Of a DNA stretch of 64,000 bases, positions 11,979-24,500 are shown in pieces. Each line of letters opens with the position of its first letter. The stretch's first letter is position 1. A model generated the notes under the pieces. It saw only the letters and a list, made by a program, of their open reading frames with translations. It ran no database searches and was not told the DNA's origin. Origin of the DNA: Andrena cerasifolii. Lineage: Eukaryota > Arthropoda > Insecta > Hymenoptera > Andrenidae. Where the stretch lies: assembly GCF_050908995.1 (NCBI RefSeq), contig NC_135120.1:10677433-10741432 (forward strand), in the 5' to 3' direction. The translations under genes were made by a program, and so were the position numbers.

Positions 11979-14900
11979 CTCCGGGTTCCACGTGGAATCT
12001 ATTGGTTGCAGGGATGGCCCCTAGTGCTCGAGACACGTTGCGGAAACGCAAGGAAACGAAACCCTTCAGACTGACAGGTACCAAATGTGTCTTTCATTCA
12101 TTACAAGATCGTGTGAGCTGCAAGCACATGTTTACGTGGGTGTACTCGGGGATTCAGATGTTGGTCCTCAGGAATGTTGCTGCTATCTTTCCATCTTGTG
12201 CATAGGAGCATTTTATTTGATTCACGTGACAGATTCGTCGCATACACTCTCCTCCTTTCCGAACTTGCAAAATCCTCGCAAAGAATCTCTTGGTATACCA
12301 TTTGTCAACCATGAAGTTTATCTTGTTGCACTCCTCGTGCCGCTCTCCCTTTCATTTCGACTTGCATCATCTATTGCATTGACTTGCTGGGAGGCATCGA
12401 GGAAATTGTACTTCGGAAGGGCGTTTTGTGGGAATAGCGCATCCTCTGACAGAATCTCTCGCGAGAGGATGAGACATTCTTCGGGGGAAGAAGAGGAATT
12501 ACTCCGCGAAAGAAGATTCTCCAAGGAACCGTTCTTACCCAAGCGCTTTGAGGGAGGACGCTTGTGCCCTGAGAGGATTCCGAACGAGGAGAATTATTCT
12601 TTCGAGTATCGGGAAGGCTCGAAAGCGATTACGTTTCTAACAGGTTCTAAGGGGGACAGAGTACTTTTACCTTCTTTTCAACCGCTCCTTATTCAATGAT
12701 GCACGGAAAGATTCCAAGGTATTAATTGCTTAAGGTACCCAAAGGTATTCAATAGGAGCGAACGGTACATCGCTGGGAAGAAGATCCATTACTCCAGTAA
12801 CAAACTTCTACCCACTTCCGCGACTCTTCTTGCGAGAACGGATGACGTTTCCAAGTGCCCGTACGCAGCGCGTGCTCTCTAAATAAAATATTCATTTCTA
12901 TACCCTACCTCGCAAGACAGCGCTACAAAACTTTCTGAAGCTTCGTTCACCCAGACTCTATTACAGATCTCGAGTGCTCGCAATCCGTACCACCCTCACT
13001 GAAAATAATCACGGACTCCCCTCGCTTCCCGCGTGCTCTGCGTTAAGGGGAAGGAAAAGATCATTAACCGCGTACGTCGACGACAGCTCGTCCATGGGAG
13101 CGGATAATATTCAGGCCCGCGAGCGTCGGATCCGTCGGTCTTGAAATTCCGCGACGGAATCCAGGAGGCGGGGACAGACTACTGGCAAAACTACCGTCTT
13201 TGTCCAGGAAACGAGGCCAGTGTTGCCGCGATACCGTTTCTGGCGGCTGAATTCTCTGGACGGTCTCTTTGTGCGATCCCGCGGAACTCCTGGGGAGACG
13301 GAAACTCCTCCCGAGGAATCGACGGGAGGAGGTCCCCTCTGGAACAGGGGACTCGGTCGGAAAAAGCGAAATAAAGACGACGAAACCGCCATTGTTACTG
13401 CCCTGCCGCCCCCCGCGAGCAACCCACCCCCGGAAGTGACCACGGACGAGGGAATTAAAGCGACGGGGATTGTTTTACTTGGAGACGGCGCGGCGGACAT
13501 TCCCTGCAGGAGCTGCTTCAGCCAGACTCGGGGCCGCGAGCTAATTACCTACGAGCCGGTTCCACTGCTCCTCGACGTAAAATCGAAACAACCCCTCCGC
13601 GCGAGAGTGGCCCACTCGAGGAGCGGAGGGCGAGTATCGAAATCGTTATTAGCCGATGCATAATGCCGGTAGGTTGAAACCCGTGGAAACAACGATTATT
13701 CGAGTGCCGAGGCTAACGAGGAAACTAAGATGTCTGGTGTCTTCGGAGAACCTGCCCGAGACTCCTGAATTATTCCTTTCGTTTTAAGCGCTTTCGACTA
13801 GCGCGGGCTGGGTCTGATTAATTGATTCTGTTTTCTGTTTGAGGCCGAGACTCTGCGGCGCGGTAAAGTAACCCTGCGCTAGATGAAATAGTGGCGCGCG
13901 AATAATTAATCAATTCGTTAGTGATAGTATGTTAATCGCTGATAATTATAACAGTTTAATGCGTAACGGTTCAAGGAATCTCACAGGAAATTAACTTTCT
14001 GAGAGGAGATATTCGCACGTGGCAAAAACGGATGCAGAATATTTTTGGGAGCATTCCAAAGCTGCAAAGCGAGCTTCGTCTACGGTCAGAGGTGAAGAAA
14101 TTAAAATTCGAAGTTGGTGCGGGCCACGGGGAGGATTTCGTGCTGCCAACTTTCGAGGAACTCGAGAACGAGCCGGGAACCGGAGCCTCGCCTGCTACGA
14201 GAGGTGAACCCAGTTGCTGAGGAAGAGAGGCCAGAAGCGCTTGGGTTATCGGTAGAGGCTGCGCTCGAGCTTTCGCAGGCTCGGCTTCAAAGCTCCCTGC
14301 GTCGATGGCGCCACGAGAAAGGCAGCGACAGCTGCCGGGAAAAGGAAAAGCCCGACGCGAGAGCGCACGCACGGGAGCAGACAATTATTTATATTTCCTT
14401 TTGCGAATTCTCGTCGCCCGTAGGTACTCTATTTTCTGCCTCCAGCTTTGATCTAAAAGCGATCGTCAATTCAACTTTGTAGCAACGTGCCTCTACATGT
14501 TAAGGCTTCTCTGGTATCGGCGATCCGTCCACGTCCACCCTTAATCCCCGACGAAACCGTCGAATTTAAAGCCGGAATCGAGCAACGACTCTGACAAATC
14601 GTGTCAGATCTCCCGGTGGCAGTGAAAATGAACCGTGGCCGTCCGGCCGGTGTCACCGATTAATCTCAATCTGGCCGTCGAAATCGCGGAAGGCGAGGCG
14701 GCCGCCCTGCAACCGCTGCATCGGTTCAGTCTCCACGGATCCACCTAGAAATATTTTCGTTCCCGATATAGAAGCGCCGACGGTATAAATACGCGGCGTA
14801 CAGGCAATAAAAATATCGGCGAGCAGCACGCGGAGCTTACCAGCGACTCCACGCGAGTCGACTCGCCTGCGATCAGTACCGATTTCAAATTGAACGCGCC

Positions 14901-17900
14901 TAAGAATCACGGCACTGTGTGGTCGCGACGCTTCCGACGCACCTTCGCTCGAGCAAGCAAAATATTGGATCCGAAAGACGGTGAATTTTTGTCGCACGCT
15001 TGTTCCATTCGGTTGATAATTAATCGATCAATTGTATTGCTGGGAGATTTCAAAGCCACTTAGAGTATAAGAAAGTGGAGTACCAAGGATCACTTCTGAA
15101 GGATTATTTTACAGGATCGAATTCATAAAAGTGAGCAAGATATAGCCGAAGTATGAATTAAGAAAAATAGAAGATTAGTGGGGCATTGTGTGGAAAAAAT
15201 TAAAATCCGTATGATAAATTGAAACTTAAGATCGTGGCTGGTGAACGTATGAGCGGACGGAAAATCAGAAAGCGACATGGAGAGTTTAACGCGTGACCGA
15301 GGTGGGATTGATATTTCATACGTTTTAGCCCACTTTCCCATTGGATACAAGTGTATACTGTTCCGGACAGGAATAGAGCGAGTTAGTCATCTTGAGTTTC
15401 TCGCGGTAACGCCGAAAACCTTTGGCCGAACTTTTTCGCGGCGATTTCGGACGCTGAGTCATCTTGCCCCTCGAGGGCGGGCACAGCCGTCGCGTGCCTA
15501 TCTGTAAACCATTAGTCGCCCCATATATTCAGATCTGACTCTCTATTGTCATCGTTCGGAGCCAAGGGGCGATCCCTGCCAAAGTTGGCATTCCTCGCTC
15601 TCTGCGCCATCCTCTGCAAAACGCTTCCTACGACGCTCGCTTAACCATCGTCCAACATGTTGATACTCCGAGGCTCGACGGAAGGATCGAGGGTAACCTC
15701 TGGTTCGAAAAATGTAATCGAACCGTTCTCGCTTCCCCCGAGAGCCGGGGCAGCTTCCTCCCGTGTAGAATTCAGACCGTTTAAAATAACCGATCAGAAA
15801 ATAGCACGGCGGTAAATTGAACGAAGCGATATTGGCTAACGTTCCGCGTTTCATATCCCGCGACTTTGTGGAAGTTCAGAAAATTCTCGCTTGGCACTCG
15901 GTGCCCGTGTAGCGGGCAGCGGCGGGATTACGAATCCCGCGTTACCGCCTAACGCGATCCCGATTTACATCGTTAGAATCAGGCCAGATCCCATTGTTTA
16001 TGGTCGGTAAGAGTATTCTCGGAGATGGTATTGTGCTCGAAACGGTGCAAGTTAATGATCGCGGCTGGCCTGAATTCCGCACGTCGATACCCTATAACCC
16101 GTGGTAACGACGCCTTCGATACGCTCGGAATCGATCCCTTCCTTAAATAAATCGACCGTTTCGGCGATTCGAAAACTCAGCCGCGGATTCAGCTGTCCGA
16201 TCATTAGTAACAGATTTTCTGGGGACCATTCTAGAACCCACCTGTTGCCCTCTTCCTGAACTCGATCGACTGGCGTAATTATAGAGTAGCAATGGGTATA
16301 ACCGAAGCTAATTGCAAATTTGCCGATTTCTCTTGAACATTTCTTCCCGCAGACCCGTTACCTAATAATGGAGAAGACAATTTTATACACTCGTCCCTGC
16401 AGCTACCCTGCAAGCGACTGCCCTTAAATACCAATTCCTAAGATGTGTACACGACGTAGGAGAAGTCCTTTTATAGTACGGTTGTTCGCCAAAGTTCTTT
16501 AAACCCTTGAAAACCTACGATCACGTTTCAATGATCTATTAATACAGAATCACGTGGCAGCAAGACTTTCCCGACGCCCTGTGTAACTTTTCTCGAAATA
16601 CACGGTCGCCGAATGGTATTAAATATGGCGCCAGTGGCGGAGGTGCCAAAAATCGGGGATTCCTATGCCCAAGATCATCGATAGCGCGTTATCAGACGCG
16701 TAGGGTCAAGTTCGGCCAGGTTGACCGATAGAGCGGCTCTGTTTACAAACATTAAACTCATGATCGAGAAGTCAAGATCTTTCGATACGTCGTAGCCGGA
16801 GAGAATTCAAGCCGAATGAGAGAGTCAGAAGGGGGATATATTTAGAGAATTGGGGCAGTATGCTTGCCCAGCGACTGGATGATCATTGCGGGTCTTTTTA
16901 CGGAAACGCGGGATCCCTTTGTTCGTTCTACCGATACCTTTCCGCGATCCCGATGCCAGTTAGCAGTCGGAGACCACGGCGCGGCGAGATCGTTATTACA
17001 GCGTTACATAACAGCAGCGCAACGGAGGCAAAAACAAATTAATCTCGATGGACTTTCCAAGTCCTGGCCAAGAAAAATGTTAATGACTCCATTCGGCCTG
17101 ACATACATTTCCCTCCGATACGATCTAAAGGCGCTCCGGTTCTCCGAATAATTTTCTGAAAGTTCCTTGGAGGCTGCTAAACTGCACGTCCACAGAGATA
17201 AAGTTATCAAAGTGCATTGACTCGACATCCGTAGCACAGCGATCGGAATTCCCATCCAGTAGTAAACGTTTAATTGGTCAGACCGGACGGTTTGCGTCTT
17301 ATGGGGGAATCCAGTTCTTTCGGCTGAAAACATAGCAAAATTTGGGATTTTTTTTTTTAAGAAACCAGCGTTTCGATTCATCTGAAATTTGGACGATGTT
17401 TTGATGCATCTTTGACGAAGCTGCAGGTTTTTTTTTATTAATTTTTAACCGTAAATATAGTAGTTATGCATGATCGACCATCACGCCGCGCAAAATTCGT
17501 CGTCCGTTGGTGTGCGTGATATTTATCTACCAGGTAATTAGTAACAGAAAAATGAAACGACGTTTTATTTTATATATATGTAGCTTGAAATTGATGAACC
17601 AGCAAAAATAAAAAAAAAATTATTGAGCAGTGTGGAGAGTTTTCAAACTGAAAAGTCTGAACCTTTAATTTTTGCGATCCAATTTTGCGCCAATTTTCTT
17701 ATGTAACAAAAGAAGCGTAGAACTTAGCGGTATTCTGGTTCATCAAATTGAAGCTACACATGTACAAAGTAAAACGCCGTTTCATTTTTCTGTTTCAGAT
17801 TACCTGGAAGGAAAATTTCATGCGCACCAGCGGAAGACGAGTTTTGCGCAGCGTGATACATAACTCCTATATTTATTATTAAAAATGAATAAAAAAAAAA

Positions 17901-20900
17901 CTGCAACTTCTTCAAGGATGCATAAAAACATGGTCGAAATTTCGGATGAATCGAAATGCTAGTTTCTTAAAAAAAAATTCTAACTTATACTATGTTTCTA
18001 GCCCGTAAAATAGGATTCCCCCTTAATCGTATAAACTACGACTTTCTACTGTTGGAGATCATAATCTGCTCTTCATACGACTATACAATATACATATTGT
18101 AGATATTACATAGAAGCCTCGTGTAGTCGACGCGCGATACTACAACTGCAGAAAGCAGAGAGGATGAACGATTGCAAGAACAATCTCCGAGAGGGTTGCC
18201 TACCCTACGGAAAACTTGTCCTCTCCTCTAAGAACGTTCCCTCCAACCACCTCGCGTATCCTCGTCCTGCCTTGCTTCCAGATTCCCTACTCCCTTTCCC
18301 GTAAACAGGGTACACACCGCGCGCGGCCCAGTTGGTAGGATGTCTCGGGTCGTAGCCAAATATCCGGCGAAACGTGCCGGCGCGAATTGGAAACGCGGAT
18401 ACGAGGAAGTTTCTGCACGAGTCCACATAGGTGTATACCCTGCTGGGCTCGAAACTCTCCGAGCGGGGAGGGGTGGCGGAGGGGCGGCGGCGAACAGTCG
18501 ACACCGAGGAAAAGAGAGAAAGAGTCAGTTATTCTGGTCTGAGGTCTTCCGATGTGCTTTCCGATGCCTGGAATTCTCCACCAGAGGGAGCCACGCGCCT
18601 GCCGGCAGGGGTGGGAGCAAGGTGATGAAGAGGACGCCGAAGAGAAGGGGCCAATCTCAAATTACTTGCGGAGCTCCGGGCTAGGCCGACCGAGCATCTT
18701 TGCCCACCATCGCCCGGCGACCTTTTATAGACACTCGACGGGAGTGGGGCGGGGTGGGTGGTCGAGGGAATTTCGTGAAAACTGCAGGTTCTAGTGGAAA
18801 ACGGTCCCCGCGCTTTCGCGTGCCCTCGCGGTACTGCCCGTGCACAGGCGGAAAGGGGGCGCGATAATTTACGGGTCGAAGATCGAACGCTGGACGCGGG
18901 TGACAGCGGCGCGGGGACACTTTCAGATGTCTGGCTGTTTTCAGTAAATAAAAATGGATTACAGGATATAAATACGGGAGGAATTCACGGCGCTTGGAGT
19001 GGGATGGTATGCTAGTAGAATGGGAAGCTCCTGTTTCAGACGCGGCCAGTAGTGAGAGTAAACGCACGAGTATGGCGGAACTGGCACGGACGCGGCTCGC
19101 GAGGCAAATGGAAGCATTTCCATGTATATTCGCCTGGAGTCCTTAACGAACATATCGACAGCAATTAGATGTTACTCGTTGGCGATAGAATAAATCGCAG
19201 TCAACATTCATTCCTGGTTACAGTAATTAATCCAGTAGCAATAGGAAAGTTTCATTATTAATCCATCCAGTTCGCCTATCGAAACTGCTTCTAACTTAAC
19301 ATTATAGTTATTCCTTGATTCGACGAATTAGAAGTTTCTCCTCCCTTAAAACCTTAACGAAGCCGCTACTGAAAATAAATCCCGCTGTGAGCAACGGTCC
19401 GAAAACTAGTCGTAGATAAACGAAGAAACACGTACGAACGACAGTGGCGTCGACGCTATTGTAAATGGCGTTAATAACTCTTCCAATGAACAGATGATAG
19501 TTTGAATTATTCAGTACAATATTCCGAACAACGGTGTCCGAAAAATGCCCAGGGCCGGCCGATGGAAACGCGCCCGGCATTCTCGCCGCCCGTCAGCGCA
19601 CCGTCAACAACGTTGCACAGCGTAAATACCGAAAAGCCCCCGGACACTTCGTCGCAGCTGCGAGATTAGCGAGAATTCCAGGCGGATTCCACGACTCTGA
19701 ACAGCAGGTAGCAATTTTTCAAGCGAAATCCCGAGCCATCGGTCAACCTCTTTCCAATTGAACACCGCCATTACGCTGTTCTTATTTATAGAGGAATAAA
19801 AACGAACCGACCTCGTGCCCACGAATGTGTGCCTTTTAGGCAGAAATGTAATTATAGATCGTACTACTAGCGCGGTGAGTGTACGCGTGAAAAATAGTGG
19901 CGAGATGATACGACGATTCTAAAATGATTTTGGCTCCGATACGACACTGATCGATGATGCTGAATAATCTTTATGCTTTTTCAACGCCCGAGCCAGCGCC
20001 GCTATCGACACGAATGAGTCAACGACTTCTACCCATCGATGGCCAATCTATGCGAAGTGATGACCCTGTAGCTTTTCAAGTACGGTATATCTAAATCGGT
20101 ACGATGAGCGACGCAGTTGCACGCCTGAATGTTAGGCGAATAATTCCGCGCCGAAAGGCGTGGGACGTCGGGGCTAATTCTGATTCTAATTGTCGAGTGC
20201 GGGTCGGAGCGATCTCGAGCGTGATCAGGTTTTTCATCGTGGATCGTACACCTGTTGAGTTCCACACCCTCCGTGGGCGTTGTTTTCGATCCTTCGCGCG
20301 ATGAATATTGAACAGGGTGCGTGCAAACTACGAATTATGATCTTCCAAAAAATGAAACCCACCACGAAACGACGTGCACATTTTAGCTTCAACAACTTCC
20401 TACCCTCTACAAAACAGTAGAATTCTTGGCCATACAATGACCAAAATAACACAGCAACAGTGTATATCCAATCTGCGCTTTGAACCTGATACTCTTTCTA
20501 GTTTTAAAAATACGTTATCTGCAGAGGACAGAGGAACAAAAATTCGCGAACATTCTCTTTTCGTGTGACGCGTGGGTGGGAACAGCGTCGATCTGTAAAT
20601 CAAAGGATTAACATCGAATACTATTTTTAACACAGAGAGTAATGAACAGACTTCATATATCGTCTTACAGCGCGAGCATCCAGCTATTAAGACCAGTGTA
20701 CCCTGAAGTGATTGCTTTCACCTGTTTAAACAGTACCTACTTAGTGACAGAGATCTAGGAGTAGGTATTAAACAAAATTCGGTCAGCCGAGGGTGTGCGC
20801 GCTTCCCTGAAACATCATTTGCGGATCGTCATAGACGGCCACTGAGTAGTCAGACGGCACCTTTTGCAATTAGACGTGGAATTTTTGTCCCGTTCCGATG

Positions 20901-21392
20901 GCGAGGGAAGTTTGGTTGGCAGGTGCGTTTGGGAAACGTGGGCGTCTAAGGAACGACGGTGGTCGTCGGCTGGTGGTTCCCCTCGATGGGCGACGAGGAC
21001 GAGGAACAACGACGATGACGAGTCGTCGCGGCCGCGTGTTCCTGGTGGGGGCCGACGATCTAGCGCGCACGCGCAAAACCGTCATTTTGACGAAGCCATG
21101 AAGCCGCCGGCGCGCCATACGAACGACGACGGGTCGCGCACTACGAGTAGGGCGCTGGTCGGCTCCGAAACCCCGAAGAAGAAGGAAGAAGAAGAAGAAG
21201 AAGAACAAGAAGAAGGCGGAGGAAGTGGTAGCTGACTACGACGATTTAAATCAAGACGACTGTACTTAGCACCAGCCAGTGTATCGAGGCGAAAACCGGA
21301 AGGTTAGCGAACAGCCCGAGGAGAAACGAATCTCGGCCGCGAGGAACGAGGGATCGTCGAGCGAAAGCGAGTTGAACCTAAAAGCAGACAGG
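11979..21392. other. Gene-free stretch upstream of paramyosin
   Basis: No recognisable exon is seen on either strand. Isolated open frames (12085-12699, 13220-13663, 14114-14482 and others) show no known domain and overlap frames on the other strand. A fold-back element occupies 17299-18026. The last ~120 bases before the paramyosin ATG are probably 5'UTR: TTAG at about 21270 could be an acceptor joining an upstream non-coding exon, and no earlier in-frame ATG precedes 21393. Confidence 0.5.
17299..18026. mobile_element. Fold-back MITE, 728 bp, TTAAGGGGGAATCC ends
   Basis: The right end on the - strand reads TTAAGGGGGAATCC, and the left end reads TTATGGGGGAATCC, one base different. The arms stay paired for well over 100 bases, for example AAGAAACCAGCGTTTCGATT near 17358 against AAGAAACTAGCATTTCGATT in reverse complement near 17950. 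An inner pair (about 17550-17600 against 17730-17810) continues the fold. There is no coding capacity. It resembles the elements at 5099 and 37721 in its TTAAGGG start, but the body is different. Confidence 0.75.
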
Positions 21393-21506
21393 ATGTCTTC
21401 AGCGATCGCTAAAGCTTCTAAATACACGTACCGCTCCACCGGTGGTGGTACTGCTGATGTCAGCATCGAATACAGCGCCGACCTGAGCGCTCTCTCCAGA
21501 CTGGAG
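21393..21506 (+). CDS. Prm: Prm coding exon 1
   Basis: Residues 1-38: the non-helical head and the start of the rod (EYSADLSALSRLE). Donor GAG|GTAGGT, phase 0. Confidence 0.9.
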
Positions 21507-24500
21507 GTAGGTTTTCGAAGGTCCAACATAATATCTCCTTTTCTTTCTTTTTTTTTATCATTCCGCACCGTTTTCGCGGGAATCGCGAGCGCCTGGCTCT
21601 CCAACACACATGGCGCGAGTAGCGTAGGTATATAACACTTTAATCCCACTTCCATTCCCACTGTATCCTTTTTTTCTCGCAATCGTAATGGTCCGCGGTA
21701 AGAGAGAGGGGACAGGGGATCAGGTAAAAGTAGACGAACCATACGAAGGGAATATAGTGGTATTAAAAAGAATTTCGTGGAGAGTTGAGTGTTGAAATGG
21801 AGCGAGCTCAGGACGTCCTATGAATCCTAAGGTACTCCTCGAAGGGAGTGCAAGATGTTCTATGAAATGTAAGTGGCCCACTGAGAAGATTTCGAGATAT
21901 CGAAGGAAGAGAATCCGACGTTGCGATACGGTGGAGGGCACCGGAGGACCGAGGATGACCAAGGCCACTCTGAGAGTTGAGAAGAGACAAGGGAGAAGAG
22001 CGGAGAGGAACGTAGAAAACGTGAGGAGCATAGTGGAGGATCGCTGGTGAAAACGGGGAGCGCAGAACAGTGACCGATTTCGCGGTGGGGGACAGTGAGA
22101 CGCGAGAAAGTTCAGTGACCATAAGGGATATTAGTGCCAACCCTGATGAGGAACGAAAGTGTCGCGGACGGTTCCGTGGCTATCGGATTGCTCGTGTACG
22201 AAAATAGTCGTGAATATCGGCCTCTAAACGACGATCGTGCCGGGACACATCGGAGTGACATCTTCGAGGCGTTCGCCAAACGCCCGATCGAGGCGAGCAA
22301 CCTGACCGATACCGTCTTCGATCCTCCGATACAGCTCGAAACGATGGGGCGCGAGGAACGAGGAAACGCGCGCTCGTCTCTCCACTCAAGTAAGATCTTT
22401 CCTTTTTACCGTTTCGAGGAGGAACGTTCCCCGTCACCCGTTAAGGAACGCGATCAGACGAGCGCGCGCTCCCTCCTTGCCGTTAGAAACGACCCCGACG
22501 AACGGTCGCTGGTAGCACAGACCCTCCTGCTCCCTCGGGGACGAACCCGTTCGGAGGTCGTCCGTCTTTCTGAAATACCGAGAGCGTCTGCCGTTGGGTA
22601 TTTTCGTCGGCCGATTACGTAAAGCACCGACCCTCCGTAACGAGCCCCGTGATACGCTCTAATCCTTTCTTGCCTCTCGTTTCAGGACAAAATCCGCCTG
22701 CTGCAGGATGACCTGGAGTCTGAGAGAGAGCTGCGTCAGAGGGTGAGTTTCTTCGATGCTTTTCTGATGGTCCTCGTGTGTTTCATTGGAACGGGTCGAT
22801 ATCGACAGCAACATTAACTGTAGCCTGGCTCGACGAGGGTACTTTACTCTCGCCCGTTGCTATTCTATCTTGTCGTCAGTGACTTCCAGCACGGAGAAGA
22901 TAGACTGCGTCGACTACGGTCGAACGAGCAGAGACAGTTTTAAATTGCTACTCGTTGGACAGCGAGCTGCGTAATTTCGTAAGGAACTAAGAGCGGGGTG
23001 TAGAAACGGGGAGACTCGAGCCTGCGTTAGAGGCGGAGGGATAAAAATACCGAGGTGCCGAGTGATAAACGTCAATTTCGAGGCTTTATGTAATGTGGGT
23101 ATTGTGAATTTTGAAACTGATACAAAAAAAGCGAGACCAGCCTGCTCCACCATAGAGTGGGGAGCAGTAGGTCGAAATGTCCAGCTCTCGACTCGCGTCT
23201 ATTTTTGGGGATGCGCGCCTCTTCAGCGAACGAACCCGCATTCCTCTTTCGTGTTCACCGTACATGTAACGCATCGCGTAGAAACAGAAAGAAAAAGAGG
23301 AGGACAATATTTCACGAAATTTCGAATTTTCTCAAAGAGCATCGGCCATTCAGAATTCATGTAAATACTTCTGGCTTCACTTGCTGTTTCGCAGTGACTA
23401 ATAATTGCAAAGGTTTGAGAGACGATCTCCTTCGATTCCCGAGCTTTCCGAGCCACCGAATTGCTTGACCACGCATCCAAGCGATGGGGGAATCTCGTTC
23501 AAACGACGCGTTGAATTTAAGGAGATCTTCTCCAGTTTCAGTGTTCGACGGAGCTCCGCGGAAATCAAATTCATACGTAACGCGCGCTGCGATACGTGAC
23601 TTGAACGTGTGCCAGCTACGTTCCCAGTCCTTTGGAATCGCAAAAAAGTCAGGAATTACGATCGCATTAAATCGCATTGCCCGATAAATTGCCTCTTATA
23701 ATCCTTATTATGAAAGGAGAAGTCTCTTGTTATGTAACACCACGAATTCCTGCATTTACAACAGTTTCTGCTTCCTCTCTCAAGAATTCTTTCCAGGTCC
23801 CTGCGAAAATGAATTTTTTCTTGAAATCTACAGACTCCATTGTTACGAAACTTTAACATTTCAATTTTTCGTTAGATATCGAATGTAAGTTCCCAGAGAT
23901 CCTCGTGGTGGTTTTCACCTCTCTGTTATTCGAGATTTGCGTACTGATTGGGAGGGTGGTGAAGGGGGAGTGTTTTGTGTGACACAGTCGGTGGACGCAA
24001 TGAGGGATGGAGAACGAATCGGTGGTTTCCGGAGTACGGACAGTTATGGCGATGTCGCGCGTCTCTCTTTTCTCAATAAACGCCTCGTTTGTAATATGAA
24101 TAAAGCTCCCGATATAGAGCCAGTCCGTCCGGAATTAGATCGTTCTATTCGCGGTCCGAAGAAACCTGACGTCAAGCTTGCACCGAGAGCTGTTCGCGTC
24201 GTTCCTCGAGGCCTCTTTCCAAAACAATGCCGTGCATCTCGATTACACTCGACACGCATCAACGTCCGCCGACAGTCTTCTTCAGTTGCATCGCAATGAA
24301 TTAGCACCCCCTCGAAACCAAGTGATACCTGGTATCATTGCCTGCTCTTTCAATCGTTTATTCTAATGGCCACTTGCCCGTTGCTATCGGGGAATGGTCG
24401 ACGTGACAGGTCAATGCAGAAGAGTACCTACTGTGATCAGAGGGGTGGTTTTGTAGATCGCGCAGGATTAGTTTGAAGTTAAAGAAAAATATAAATGAAG

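Noticed and set aside
12085..12699. 204-codon frame after the GC-rich patch
   Set aside because: No recognised domain; composition mixed and no splicing or promoter evidence tied to it.
14032..14220. Short frame with GEDFVLPTFEELENEPG
   Set aside because: Locally protein-like, but only 62 codons, without splice partners, and covered by longer frames on the other strand.
20864..21235. 123-codon frame ending in a Glu run before Prm
   Set aside because: The acidic run comes from a GAA/GAG simple repeat; there is no conserved part, and it probably lies in the 5' flank or leader.
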